Of a stretch of 45,449 nt of DNA, positions 25,591 to 32,866 are shown in pieces. Source of the DNA: Dehalococcoidia bacterium (GTDB lineage Bacteria; Chloroflexota; Dehalococcoidia; Lucifugimonadales; Lucifugimonadaceae); contig JAKUNJ010000003.1 in NCBI GenBank assembly GCA_022451965.1, positions 1-45,449 on the forward strand, given 5' to 3'. The translations under genes were made by a program, and so were the position numbers. Positions within the stretch are counted from its first letter, which is position 1. The number at the start of each line of letters is the position of its first letter. The notes beneath the pieces were generated by a model. That model was not told where the DNA came from, searched no databases, and saw only the letters and a list, made by a program, of their open reading frames with translations.

Positions 25591-25613
25591 CTTCAGAGTA
25601 TTTCTACCTGAGC
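25591..25613 (-). repeat. Element E3: partial copy of the shared motif
   Basis: Read on the minus strand, GCTCAGGTAG - AAAT - ACTCTGAAG matches the interior of elements E1 and E2 (GCTCAGG[C/T]AG - spacer - ACTCTGGAG), preceded by AGTT as in E2. The flanking closing helix of E1/E2 is missing. It lies 3' of the CoA-transferase gene on the same strand. Confidence 0.4.
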
Positions 25614-25649
25614 TAAAACTTTCCCTCAAAAACTTATTAGGATATATTT

Positions 25650-26861
25650 CTAAATAATTTCTTTTTTTTCAAAGTCTTTAATCTCATCAATTGAATATCC
25701 TAAATCTAATAGAATCTCATTATTATGCTCTGCAAGCTTTGGTGCTATTCCAATTTTTGATGGTGTCTCAGAAAATTTCCAAGGAGTTCCGTGTGTCTTA
25801 AATTTTTCTCCTAGATCAGGATGAAATACTTCAGTTACATAATTATTTTCTACAATGTCAGGGTCATTTGAAGCTTCAATCATGCTATTAACTGGTGCAG
25901 CAATTCTCCTTTCATCTCTAAGAATTTTTATCCAATGTTCTCTTTTATTAGTAGCAAACATTTTATTTAGCTCTTCTAAAATTAAATTTTTATTTTCTTC
26001 AGATTCGAAAGCCAATCCTAAGTCATCTAATCCTTTATTTTCTAAATTTTCTAAAAAACCCAATAATTCTAATGTAGGTCTCCAATGATCTGGTTCTAAT
26101 TGAATAGCTAGAGGTTTACCTTCAATATCATTAAAACAAGCAGCTATTCCTGCTCTTTCTCGTGAACCATTAATTCTAGCTCCAGTTATTGGAGGTATAT
26201 TTCTCCACATAGAGGTAGTCATTGTCCAGCCCATTAGCCTAAATGCACTACCTATTAATGATGTTTCAACCTTTTGACCTTCTCCTGTATTTTTTGCATG
26301 AATTAAGGCTGCTAAAACTCCACTTAGGGTTATTAATCCACAAGTCTCGTCTGCAACTGAAGCGACTCCTGTTCTTCTTTGCTGGCCAGGTACTGCAAAA
26401 GCTTCAGTAACTCCACCAATTGCTTGGCCGACGGCGTCTGTTCCTGGTAGATTTGAGCTTGGGCCATCAGGACCGTATGCTGAAACAGATGCATAAACAA
26501 TTGAAGGATTTATTTTTTTTAATTCTTCATAACCAAAACCATTTCTTTCTGCTGCCCCTGGACTAAAATTTTGACCAAAAATATCTGCTCTTTTGATTAA
26601 CTTATGTAAAATTTCTTTACCTTTTTTACTCTTAAGATTAAGAGTTAAGCTTTTTACTCCTCTATTATTCGTTTCGAAAAATGAGCTTATTCCATTTTTT
26701 ACTTCACCAGCTTTTCTACTTCCATCTCCTTTTTTGGGTAGTTCAATTTTGATTATTTCGGCTCCCATATCCGCCATCAGCATATAAGGAACTGTTCCTG
26801 CTTGAGCTGTAGAACATGTTACTGCTTTAATTCCTGATAGAGGTCCCTTAGTATCTGTCAT
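25650..26861 (-). CDS. CaiB/BaiF (family III) CoA-transferase
   Basis: A 403-aa family III CoA-transferase, moving CoA between organic acids through an aspartyl-CoA intermediate. PLSGIKAVTCSTAQAGTVPYMLMADMGAEIIKIE is the usual N terminus. FFETNNRGVKSLTLNLK is the CoA-binding strand. Asp142 in PGTDAVGQAIGG is the expected nucleophile. The C-terminal APKLAEHNNEILLDLGYS is typical. It follows the crotonase gene by 9 nt and is surely in the same operon, giving a CoA-activation plus hydratase pair for catabolism of an unidentified acid. Confidence 0.93.
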   Translation of the reverse strand: MTDTKGPLSGIKAVTCSTAQAGTVPYMLMADMGAEIIKIELPKKGDGSRKAGEVKNGISSFFETNNRGVKSLTLNLKSKKGKEILHKLIKRADIFGQNFSPGAAERNGFGYEELKKINPSIVYASVSAYGPDGPSSNLPGTDAVGQAIGGVTEAFAVPGQQRRTGVASVADETCGLITLSGVLAALIHAKNTGEGQKVETSLIGSAFRLMGWTMTTSMWRNIPPITGARINGSRERAGIAACFNDIEGKPLAIQLEPDHWRPTLELLGFLENLENKGLDDLGLAFESEENKNLILEELNKMFATNKREHWIKILRDERRIAAPVNSMIEASNDPDIVENNYVTEVFHPDLGEKFKTHGTPWKFSETPSKIGIAPKLAEHNNEILLDLGYSIDEIKDFEKKEII

Positions 26862-26870
26862 ATTTGTTCC

Positions 26871-27680
26871 TTATTTATTAGGCTTTAATTTTGGCATATT
26901 ATAACGATCTTCAGGATTAATCCATCCCTTAAAGTTTGGCTTTCTTTTTTCTGCAAAAGCTCTTCTAGATTCCATTCGATCTTCTTGATCTCCATGAGAG
27001 TGTAATTGATCTGCTAAATCTTCAAAATTACTTCCAACTTTTGGGGCCATTTCTCTCATCATATATATGGTATTTACTCTTGCAGCTGGAGGTAATGATA
27101 GAATATGCTCAGCCATTTCTATCGATGTAGCCAATAGCTCTTCTTTTTCTACAAGCCTATTTATAAATCCAACTTCATATAGCCTTTGAGCATTAAATCT
27201 AAATCCTAATGCCATTTCTGTAGCAACAGGATGTGGTAAATTAGCATAGAAGCCGTGATTATATCCTCCTAAAAGCCATCTTTTAGCCTCAGACATTTCA
27301 AATATAGCTTCCTTGACAGCTACTCTTAAATCTGTTTTTTCTACCAACATAAAACCACCACCCATAGCGTATCCATTTATGGCACCTATAACAGGTTTGT
27401 CTAGATTCCCATCCATAAATGGATTTTCAATTTCTTCACCCTTACCTGGAGCTGATGCTAATGAGCCAACTTCTAAAGATTCCTTCATATCTTCTCCTGC
27501 GCAAAAACCCCTCCCTTCACCAGTTAATATAGCAACTTCTAAGTTTTTATCGTCCCTATATTCTATGAATGCATTCGCCATACCTTCTCTAATAACTTTA
27601 CTTAGAGCATTTAACCTTTCTGGACGATTAAGTTTGATGATCATAATTTGATCTTGTTTATCTATCTCTACAAATGCCAT
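26871..27680 (-). CDS. Enoyl-CoA hydratase/isomerase family (crotonase)
   Basis: A 269-aa crotonase-fold protein. The oxyanion-hole segments are GEGRGFCAGEDMKE and AINGYAMGGGFML. A Glu aligned with crotonase Glu144 is present in FEMSEAKRWLLGG. The region that is normally GxxPxxGG reads WLLGGYNHGFYANLP, so reaction specificity (hydratase, carnitinyl-CoA-like or hydrolase) is uncertain. GGAG lies 8 nt before the ATG. It is first in a two-gene operon with the CoA-transferase. The mid-sequence LRVAVKEAIFEM follows the family pattern. Confidence 0.9.
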   Translation of the reverse strand: MAFVEIDKQDQIMIIKLNRPERLNALSKVIREGMANAFIEYRDDKNLEVAILTGEGRGFCAGEDMKESLEVGSLASAPGKGEEIENPFMDGNLDKPVIGAINGYAMGGGFMLVEKTDLRVAVKEAIFEMSEAKRWLLGGYNHGFYANLPHPVATEMALGFRFNAQRLYEVGFINRLVEKEELLATSIEMAEHILSLPPAARVNTIYMMREMAPKVGSNFEDLADQLHSHGDQEDRMESRRAFAEKRKPNFKGWINPEDRYNMPKLKPNK

Positions 27681-27819
27681 TTTTTTATCTCCGATTTATT
27701 TTTATGAATATTATATCTTTTTCAGAATAAAAAATATGATGTAGATTTAGTGAAACAGATTCAATTACAAGAAATTACTTATCTTATTTAAAGAGTTATA
27801 AGATATCAATTAAATGAAA

Positions 27820-27878
27820 AAACCCACCTCCAGAGTCCTACCTGAGCAATCAACTAGAGCTTCGTTAGAAGCGGGCTT
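27820..27878 (-). repeat. Element E2: 59-nt structured repeat, copy 2
   Basis: It has the same length and ends as E1: AAGCCCGCTTC pairs with GAGGTGGGTTT on the minus strand. The interior has AGTTGATTGCTCAGG and ACTCTGGAGG and differs from E1 by substitutions and single-base indels. An extra hairpin GCTTC-TAAC-GAAGC is possible here but not in E1. A T6 run follows on the minus strand; on the plus strand GCGGGC is also followed by T6, so it could terminate in both directions. Confidence 0.6.
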
Positions 27879-27883
27879 TTTTG

Positions 27884-28129
27884 TCTCTAAATTTCAACGT
27901 TCCATCAGAATCAGTTTTAGCTAATTGGGCTCCTTCCTGTTTCCATTCCGGTTTACCCCTAATAATTTTTTTACAAATTATCTCTAATTTCACTCCATTT
28001 AGAGGTTTTCTCTAAACTTCATCGTTCCATTGGAATCAGTTTTAGCTAATTAGGTTCCTTCCTGTTTCCATTCCGGTTTACCCTTATAGAGTCCCCTAGA
28101 GAACTTTACTACAACCTCTCTCCATTTAG
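27884..28129 (-). repeat. Two tandem direct repeats, ~125-127 bp period
   Basis: The 75-nt cores at 27884-27958 and 28009-28083 differ at 6 positions (92% identity) and include 28 consecutive identical bases. Both units also begin, on the minus strand, with CTAAATGGAG (27993-28002 and 28120-28129), 127 bp apart; the middle parts have diverged and differ by 2 nt in length. In one minus-strand frame the core reads GKPEWKQEG then LAKTD and GT[L/M]KFR in both units, with a TAA in the promoter-proximal unit where the other has CAA. Confidence 0.75.
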
Positions 28130-28139
28130 GATTAATAAA

Positions 28140-28167
28140 ATAATATATTAAATTTTTTAAATTGCAA
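28140..28167 (-). promoter_or_regulatory. Promoter candidate upstream of the tandem repeats
   Basis: On the minus strand TTGCAA (28162-28167) and TATTAT (complement at 28140-28145) are spaced by 16 bp. A start near 28132 would coincide with the first base of the repeat unit. The -35 matches 4 of 6 and the -10 matches 5 of 6 positions of the consensus, but the DNA is very AT-rich. Confidence 0.35.
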
Positions 28168-28316
28168 CCCCTAATTTTCCCAGAGTACAAAATATAAGAC
28201 ATTTTATACTCAAAATATTATTGATAATTGATAAAAAAAATATTTCCCAATGGATATTTTTAGTTTTTTTTTTTAAAAAATCGTCTAAGATAATAGTTCA
28301 TTAATAATTATATGTT

Positions 28317-28321
28317 AGGGG
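28317..28321 (+). promoter_or_regulatory. Shine-Dalgarno supporting a GTG start
   Basis: AGGGG at 28317-28321 lies 6 nt before the GTG at 28328, supporting GTG as the true start of the Ldh_2 gene. Confidence 0.6.
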
Positions 28322-28327
28322 ATAATA

Positions 28328-29404
28328 GTGTTAGAAAGATTTCATGTACCAGAAGATATTGCGATTAAGGTTGAACATAAAGAAATTTTTGATGTTGTAA
28401 AAAATATTTTCCTGAAAATGGGAATGTCCAAAGAAGATGCTACTATTTCTGCTGATGTTCTGATTTATGCTGATGTAAGAGGCATTGAATCACATGGAGT
28501 CTCTAATATGCTGAGAAGATATGTTGACTCATTCGCAGATAAGGATATAAATCCTACCCCAAAACCAAAAGTAATTAGAGGAAAAGGTGCTGTAGCTACT
28601 TTGGACTCTGACGCAGGTCATGGTTTAGTTGTGGGTCCTTATGCAATGAATATGGCTATTGAAAAAGCAAAAGATTATGGGATTGGATCAGTGACAGTTA
28701 TAAATGGTAGACATTTTGGAGCATGTGCTTATCATGCAGAAATGGCTCTAGAACATAATATGATTGGCATAGCAATGACAACAGGAGGTTTGATGGTTGC
28801 ACCTGTAAATGGAGCTGAAGCTAAAGTTGGTCTTAATCCAATAGGAGTTGCTGTTCCAACAAAAAATGAGCCTCCTTTTATTTTTGATGCATCAATGTCA
28901 TCAGTTGCTGGTAACAAGATAGCCCTTGCACAGAGGATAGGTGTTAAGGTTATGCCCGGTTGGATTGCTAAAGCTGATGGTACTCCAATTATGGAAGAAA
29001 CAGAAGTTCCTGATGAATATTTAATGCTTCCAGCTGGTGGAACAAGAGAAATTGGATCTCATAAAGGTTTTTCATTAGCAATGCTTGTAGAAATTTTAGC
29101 TGGGGTTTTAGGTGGATCTGGAGCTGGAAATTTTAGGAGGTCTCAAGCTGCTCATCATTTCATAGCATATGATATAGATGCATTTACAGATGTTGAAAAA
29201 TTTAAGTCTGACATGGATGAATACATGAAATCAATTAAAGAAACAAAACCGGCCCCTGGAGTAGAAAGGGTTGTATATGCTGGTCTGCCAGAATATGAAG
29301 AAAAAATTGAAAGAGAAAATCATGGTATACCTTATCATCCAGAAGTATTGGATTGGTTCAAGAATATTTGCGCAGAATTAGGAATAGATTGGAAATTAAG
29401 CTAA
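28328..29404 (+). CDS. Ldh_2 family malate/L-lactate/ureidoglycolate-type dehydrogenase
   Basis: A 358-aa NAD(P)-dependent oxidoreductase of the Ldh_2 family, which is unrelated to Rossmann lactate dehydrogenases. ADVRGIESHGVSNMLRRY is the N-terminal Arg/His signature. VINGRHFGACAYHAEMAL carries the catalytic-region His. GLNPIGVAVPT, FDASMSSVAGNKI and GSHKGFSLAMLVEIL are further family blocks. The substrate may be a 2-hydroxy acid (malate, sulfolactate, ureidoglycolate and similar); none can be chosen from sequence. The start is GTG with AGGGG. It is followed by the HpaI-like aldolase 18 nt later, forming an oxidation-then-aldol-cleavage pair. Confidence 0.92.
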   Translation: MLERFHVPEDIAIKVEHKEIFDVVKNIFLKMGMSKEDATISADVLIYADVRGIESHGVSNMLRRYVDSFADKDINPTPKPKVIRGKGAVATLDSDAGHGLVVGPYAMNMAIEKAKDYGIGSVTVINGRHFGACAYHAEMALEHNMIGIAMTTGGLMVAPVNGAEAKVGLNPIGVAVPTKNEPPFIFDASMSSVAGNKIALAQRIGVKVMPGWIAKADGTPIMEETEVPDEYLMLPAGGTREIGSHKGFSLAMLVEILAGVLGGSGAGNFRRSQAAHHFIAYDIDAFTDVEKFKSDMDEYMKSIKETKPAPGVERVVYAGLPEYEEKIERENHGIPYHPEVLDWFKNICAELGIDWKLS

Positions 29405-29413
29405 TAATTGAAA

Positions 29414-29418
29414 GAGGG
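29414..29418 (+). promoter_or_regulatory. Shine-Dalgarno deciding the start at 29423
   Basis: GAGGG at 29414-29418 lies 4 nt before the ATG at 29423. A TTG five codons upstream (29408) is in frame but would place this site inside the coding sequence. Confidence 0.65.
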
Positions 29419-29422
29419 AAAA

Positions 29423-30337
29423 ATGACTAAAAGAGTAAATAAAGTAATTGATTTATGGGAGCAAGGTCAGCCAGTTTATCATGAGCATCCAGAAGAATTA
29501 AGTTATGATGCTGGTATAAAGGGGGCTAAAACGCTAGCAGATATGTTTCTTATAGATTTTGAGCATAATCCTTTTGATACAGTAGGTCTAACAAAATTTA
29601 TGGAAGGATTGAAAGAAGGTGGACCAACTAATAGCGGTCATCTAACACCTACAGTCGTATGTACTTTACCTTCTAATGCCATTTCTCCTGAAGAAGTAAA
29701 ATATAATGCATGGCAAGCTAGACATTTGCTAACCGCTGGTATTCATGGGATCTTGCATACACATACTAGAAGTCCTGAATCAGTAAAAGCCTTTGTTCAA
29801 GTTACAAGGTATCCTTACCAAGAAATTGGTAGAGATTTTATAGGAGAAGGATTAAGAGGATCAGGAGGACAAAAACATCCAGCTGAGTTATGGGGATTAG
29901 AACAATCCCATTACACTGATGTTGCAGATCCATGGCCATTAAACCCCAATGGAGAATTAATTTTAGGACTAAAAATAGAGGATAGGCATTGTGTAGCAAA
30001 TGTCGATGATATAGCGAAAGTTCCAGGTATTGCATTTGCAGAATGGGGCCCAGGAGATATGGGTATGAGTTATATGCAACCTGATGCTCATGATCCGCCT
30101 TATCCAGAAATTATGAATAATGCTAGAAATAAAATAAAGTCTGCTTTGGATAAAAATGGAATAATCTTTTATTCAAGTTGGATAGATGAAAGTATGACCC
30201 AGGAGCAAAGACTTGATTACATCATAGATGAACTTGGTTGTAAGATGATTGGTGTGCCTGCAATGCTTAGTGAAAGTGAACAAAAAGAACTTCTTGAGTA
30301 TGGTAGAAATAAAACAGGAAGAAAAATGCCTGTCTAA
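29423..30337 (+). CDS. HpcH/HpaI aldolase / citrate-lyase-like protein
   Basis: A 304-aa protein of the HpcH/HpaI TIM-barrel superfamily. ADMFLIDFEHNPFDTVGLTKFM corresponds to the D-x-E-H-x-P block of HpaI aldolases and GIHGILHTHTRSPESVKAFV to the following barrel strand. VPGIAFAEWGPGDMGMSY sits where the Asp-containing metal and substrate loop lies in HpaI proteins. It is about 45 residues longer than the HpaI copy at 23755 and clearly diverged. It is probably co-transcribed with the Ldh_2 gene. The reaction is likely retro-aldol cleavage of a hydroxy-oxo acid; substrate unknown. Confidence 0.85.
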   Translation: MTKRVNKVIDLWEQGQPVYHEHPEELSYDAGIKGAKTLADMFLIDFEHNPFDTVGLTKFMEGLKEGGPTNSGHLTPTVVCTLPSNAISPEEVKYNAWQARHLLTAGIHGILHTHTRSPESVKAFVQVTRYPYQEIGRDFIGEGLRGSGGQKHPAELWGLEQSHYTDVADPWPLNPNGELILGLKIEDRHCVANVDDIAKVPGIAFAEWGPGDMGMSYMQPDAHDPPYPEIMNNARNKIKSALDKNGIIFYSSWIDESMTQEQRLDYIIDELGCKMIGVPAMLSESEQKELLEYGRNKTGRKMPV

Positions 30338-30444
30338 GGTATACTAATTTCATATTATTTCAAACTCATAATTTAGTATTATTTTTATAACTTAAGTAAT
30401 ATATTTATATATACACGCATAATTTCAGAGAGAAGAATTTATAA

Positions 30445-31836
30445 TTGAATAATTTTTCAAACATAAATAAGTTAATTGGTTTCCAGGATAAATTTTCTAG
30501 AGATTTGTCTTTTACTAACAAATTAGAAAAAGAATTTATAGAGTTTGTTGAAACATGGGGTTATGAGCAAGTAAGAACTCCTGTACTTGAAAGATCTGAT
30601 CTATTTAATAGTAAAACGGGTACTAGTCTTACAAGTAATATCTACAGTTTTCGAGATCCCTCAGGAACAGAGGTTTCCCTAAGGCCTGATTTTACATCAT
30701 CAATAATGAGAATGATTTTAGAAAAAGAATTAGATTATTCAGATATCCCATTAAGATTCTCTTATACCGGTGAAATATTTAGATATAACTCTGAGGCAGA
30801 TAATTTCATATCTCAAAATGGTATTGAACTCATAGGAAACAGTAATTTAGTTTCTGATATTGAGGTATTATCAATGTCAATCAATTTTTCCAAAAAAATA
30901 GTAGGAGATGATTTATATGTTAAAGTTGGTCATGTAGGCATTCTTACAGATATTTTTAGTTTTTATAATTTGAGTGACAGAGAGTCTCTGTTTATATTGC
31001 AGAATTTAGATTTTATATCATCAGAGAAATCAGTTGAGATCATATTAAAAAAAGCTAATCAAACAGGAATTATTATTGATGATGGGATTCCTTCAATTGA
31101 TAAAAAAGAATTATCTGATGTTGAAATTTCTAAAATGTTAGATTTTGCTTTTTCCGAAGATAGTAATTTTAATCAAACAAGAGATAAAGATTCTATATTA
31201 GAAGGTATAAAGAATAATTTCTCAAAAAATTCTAATTCAAAAAACTTTTCTGAGTGTATTTCCTTAATTTCAAAACTAATTAATATTGATACTAACTTAG
31301 ATGAATCTGTATCTTTAGCGAATGAACTTTTGGTAAAGATACCTGTGAAAAAAAATCTGTCAGATTTTTATACTATAGTAAAAAATTTAGAAAACTATAA
31401 CATTGATATTTCTAATTTTAAAATTGATTTTGGATTAGTTAGAGAATGGGGATATTATAGTGGTTTTGTTTTCAATCTTTATGCTAAAGGATTTGGTGAT
31501 AATAATTCATTTGGTGGAGGAGGTAGATATGATTATTCATCGAAAACAAACCAGATTCCAGCAACTGGTTTCGCTGTGGATACAGAAAAAATATTAGAAA
31601 ATTCGATACTTTCAAACATCAAAAAAAATACAAAAAAAATAATTATTTATGCTAAAGATAAAAAAGATTTTGAATTCGCCCAAAGAACTAGTTTTGAAGA
31701 AAGAAACACTGGGAGTGTAGTACTTTTAGATACTATGACTTCAAATTTAGACAAAGTAATTGATTGGGCTAAAAAAAATGATTTTTCTGAGGTTATGGTA
31801 ATTAATCAAAATAATGTAGAGAGGAAGAGGGTATAA
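30445..31836 (+). CDS. hisZ: ATP phosphoribosyltransferase regulatory subunit HisZ
   Basis: A 463-aa class II aminoacyl-tRNA-synthetase-like protein at the head of a his operon. Motif 2 reads RFSYTGEIFRYNSEAD, where HisS would have FRxE followed by its own conserved segment. VREWGYYSGFVFNLYAKGFGD and GGGGRYDYSSKTNQIPATGFAVD replace the HisS motifs LVRGLDYY and motif 3. This pattern and the gene order hisZ-hisG favour HisZ, the allosteric partner of HisG, over histidyl-tRNA synthetase. It is somewhat longer than usual, with an insertion around residues 250-290. The start is TTG. hisG begins one base after its stop. HisS cannot be wholly excluded. Confidence 0.85.
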   Translation: MNNFSNINKLIGFQDKFSRDLSFTNKLEKEFIEFVETWGYEQVRTPVLERSDLFNSKTGTSLTSNIYSFRDPSGTEVSLRPDFTSSIMRMILEKELDYSDIPLRFSYTGEIFRYNSEADNFISQNGIELIGNSNLVSDIEVLSMSINFSKKIVGDDLYVKVGHVGILTDIFSFYNLSDRESLFILQNLDFISSEKSVEIILKKANQTGIIIDDGIPSIDKKELSDVEISKMLDFAFSEDSNFNQTRDKDSILEGIKNNFSKNSNSKNFSECISLISKLINIDTNLDESVSLANELLVKIPVKKNLSDFYTIVKNLENYNIDISNFKIDFGLVREWGYYSGFVFNLYAKGFGDNNSFGGGGRYDYSSKTNQIPATGFAVDTEKILENSILSNIKKNTKKIIIYAKDKKDFEFAQRTSFEERNTGSVVLLDTMTSNLDKVIDWAKKNDFSEVMVINQNNVERKRV

Positions 31837-31837
31837 T

Positions 31838-32866
31838 TTGGGAAATTTATCATTAGCGATACCTGTCTCAGGAGCTCTTTATGAAGGAAGTATAGATTTA
31901 CTCAATAATTGTGGTCTATCGATATCAAGATCTAATAATAGAGTATACACAGCAAAAATACCTAACTTGAATAGTATGAGTGTGATGTTTCAAAGACAAT
32001 CTGATATTCCTTCACGTTTGGACTCAAATGTTGCAGATATTGGAATTGTTGGCTTAGATAGTTTTTATGAATCAAAGTTAGATGATGGAAGCTCAATGGT
32101 TATTTTAGATAATCTAGGCTTTGGAGAAGCAAATTTAGTGCTTGCTGTTCCGGAAGCATGGCTTGATGTTAGAAATCTCGTAGATTTGGCTGATTTATCT
32201 TTCAAAATGAGAGAAGAAGGTAGGGACTTAAGAATAGCAACAAAATATCCAAAATTAGTTTCAAGGTTCCTCAATAATAACTCCATATATTATTTCGACA
32301 TAGTTGATGCTAGTGGTGGAATTGAAGTAGCTCCCTTTATAGGCTATGCAGATATGATCTGTGACATAACAGCTTCAGGCAATACTCTTAGGCAGAATAG
32401 ACTTAAAATAATAGATAATGGAATAGTCTTTTCTTCGCAAGCTGCACTAATTGGTAACATTGAATCATTATCTCAAAAAGAAGATCTTGATGATATTAAA
32501 ATTTTTATAGAAAGAATAGAAGGGCATATTAATTCAAAAAAATATCAAAGAGTAACTGTAAATTTATCTCTTACTGATCTTGGCCTTTCTAGCCCAGATG
32601 AACTCGAAGCTCTTATAAGTTCAAACTCAGTTTTGCATGGATTAAAAGGTCCTTCTTTTAGTTATGTCCTAACAGGTGAACCAGGTTCATGGGTTTCATT
32701 AGAGTTAATTATTTCAAATGATCAAATAATGCAATGTGTTGAAGAACTAAGAAAACTTGGAGGAGTCAGTATTACTACCTCTAATTTAGATATGATATTT
32801 TATAAAGAATCTATAAGTTTTTATAAATTATCAGAAGCAGTATCTATGTATGGAGAAAAGAAATGA
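31838..32866 (+). CDS. hisG: ATP phosphoribosyltransferase HisG, long form
   Basis: HisG makes phosphoribosyl-ATP, the first step of histidine synthesis. The 342-aa protein has the periplasmic-binding-like catalytic core: LAIPVSGALYEGSI, SDIPSRLDSNVADIGIVGLD and the PRPP-side segment IEVAPFIGYADMICDITASGNTLRQN. It also has a C-terminal domain (YQRVTVNLS to ~320, with LKGPSFSYVL, VSLELIISNDQIMQCVEELRKLGG) matching the ACT-like HisG_C regulatory domain. Long HisG normally works without HisZ, yet hisZ is directly upstream. The start is TTG behind GAGGAAGAGGG, and the end overlaps hisD by ATGA. Confidence 0.92.
   Translation: MGNLSLAIPVSGALYEGSIDLLNNCGLSISRSNNRVYTAKIPNLNSMSVMFQRQSDIPSRLDSNVADIGIVGLDSFYESKLDDGSSMVILDNLGFGEANLVLAVPEAWLDVRNLVDLADLSFKMREEGRDLRIATKYPKLVSRFLNNNSIYYFDIVDASGGIEVAPFIGYADMICDITASGNTLRQNRLKIIDNGIVFSSQAALIGNIESLSQKEDLDDIKIFIERIEGHINSKKYQRVTVNLSLTDLGLSSPDELEALISSNSVLHGLKGPSFSYVLTGEPGSWVSLELIISNDQIMQCVEELRKLGGVSITTSNLDMIFYKESISFYKLSEAVSMYGEKK

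Larger units (their letters stand above)
27815..28132 (-). ncRNA. Candidate non-coding RNA made of two repeats plus a terminator-like element
   Basis: A promoter candidate at 28140-28167 would start minus-strand transcription near 28132. The transcript would read through two ~125-127-nt repeat units and end at element E2, whose helix is followed by a run of six U. No neighbouring minus-strand gene lies upstream, so this promoter would serve only the repeat region. The alternative is a decayed tandem-repeat micro-protein gene, because one frame shows coding-like substitutions. Whether it is expressed is unknown. Confidence 0.35.
27681..28327. other. 647-bp gap with tandem repeats and structured element
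   Basis: This divergent gap separates the crotonase operon (minus) from the Ldh_2 gene (plus). From right to left it contains two CTGGGAAA-like sites (28176-28183, and 28243-28250 with one mismatch), a minus-strand promoter candidate (28140-28167), two tandem repeats (28129 to ~27884) and element E2 (27820-27878). Positions 27820-28120 are visibly richer in G+C than the DNA on either side. No frame in it looks like an intact gene. Confidence 0.6.
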
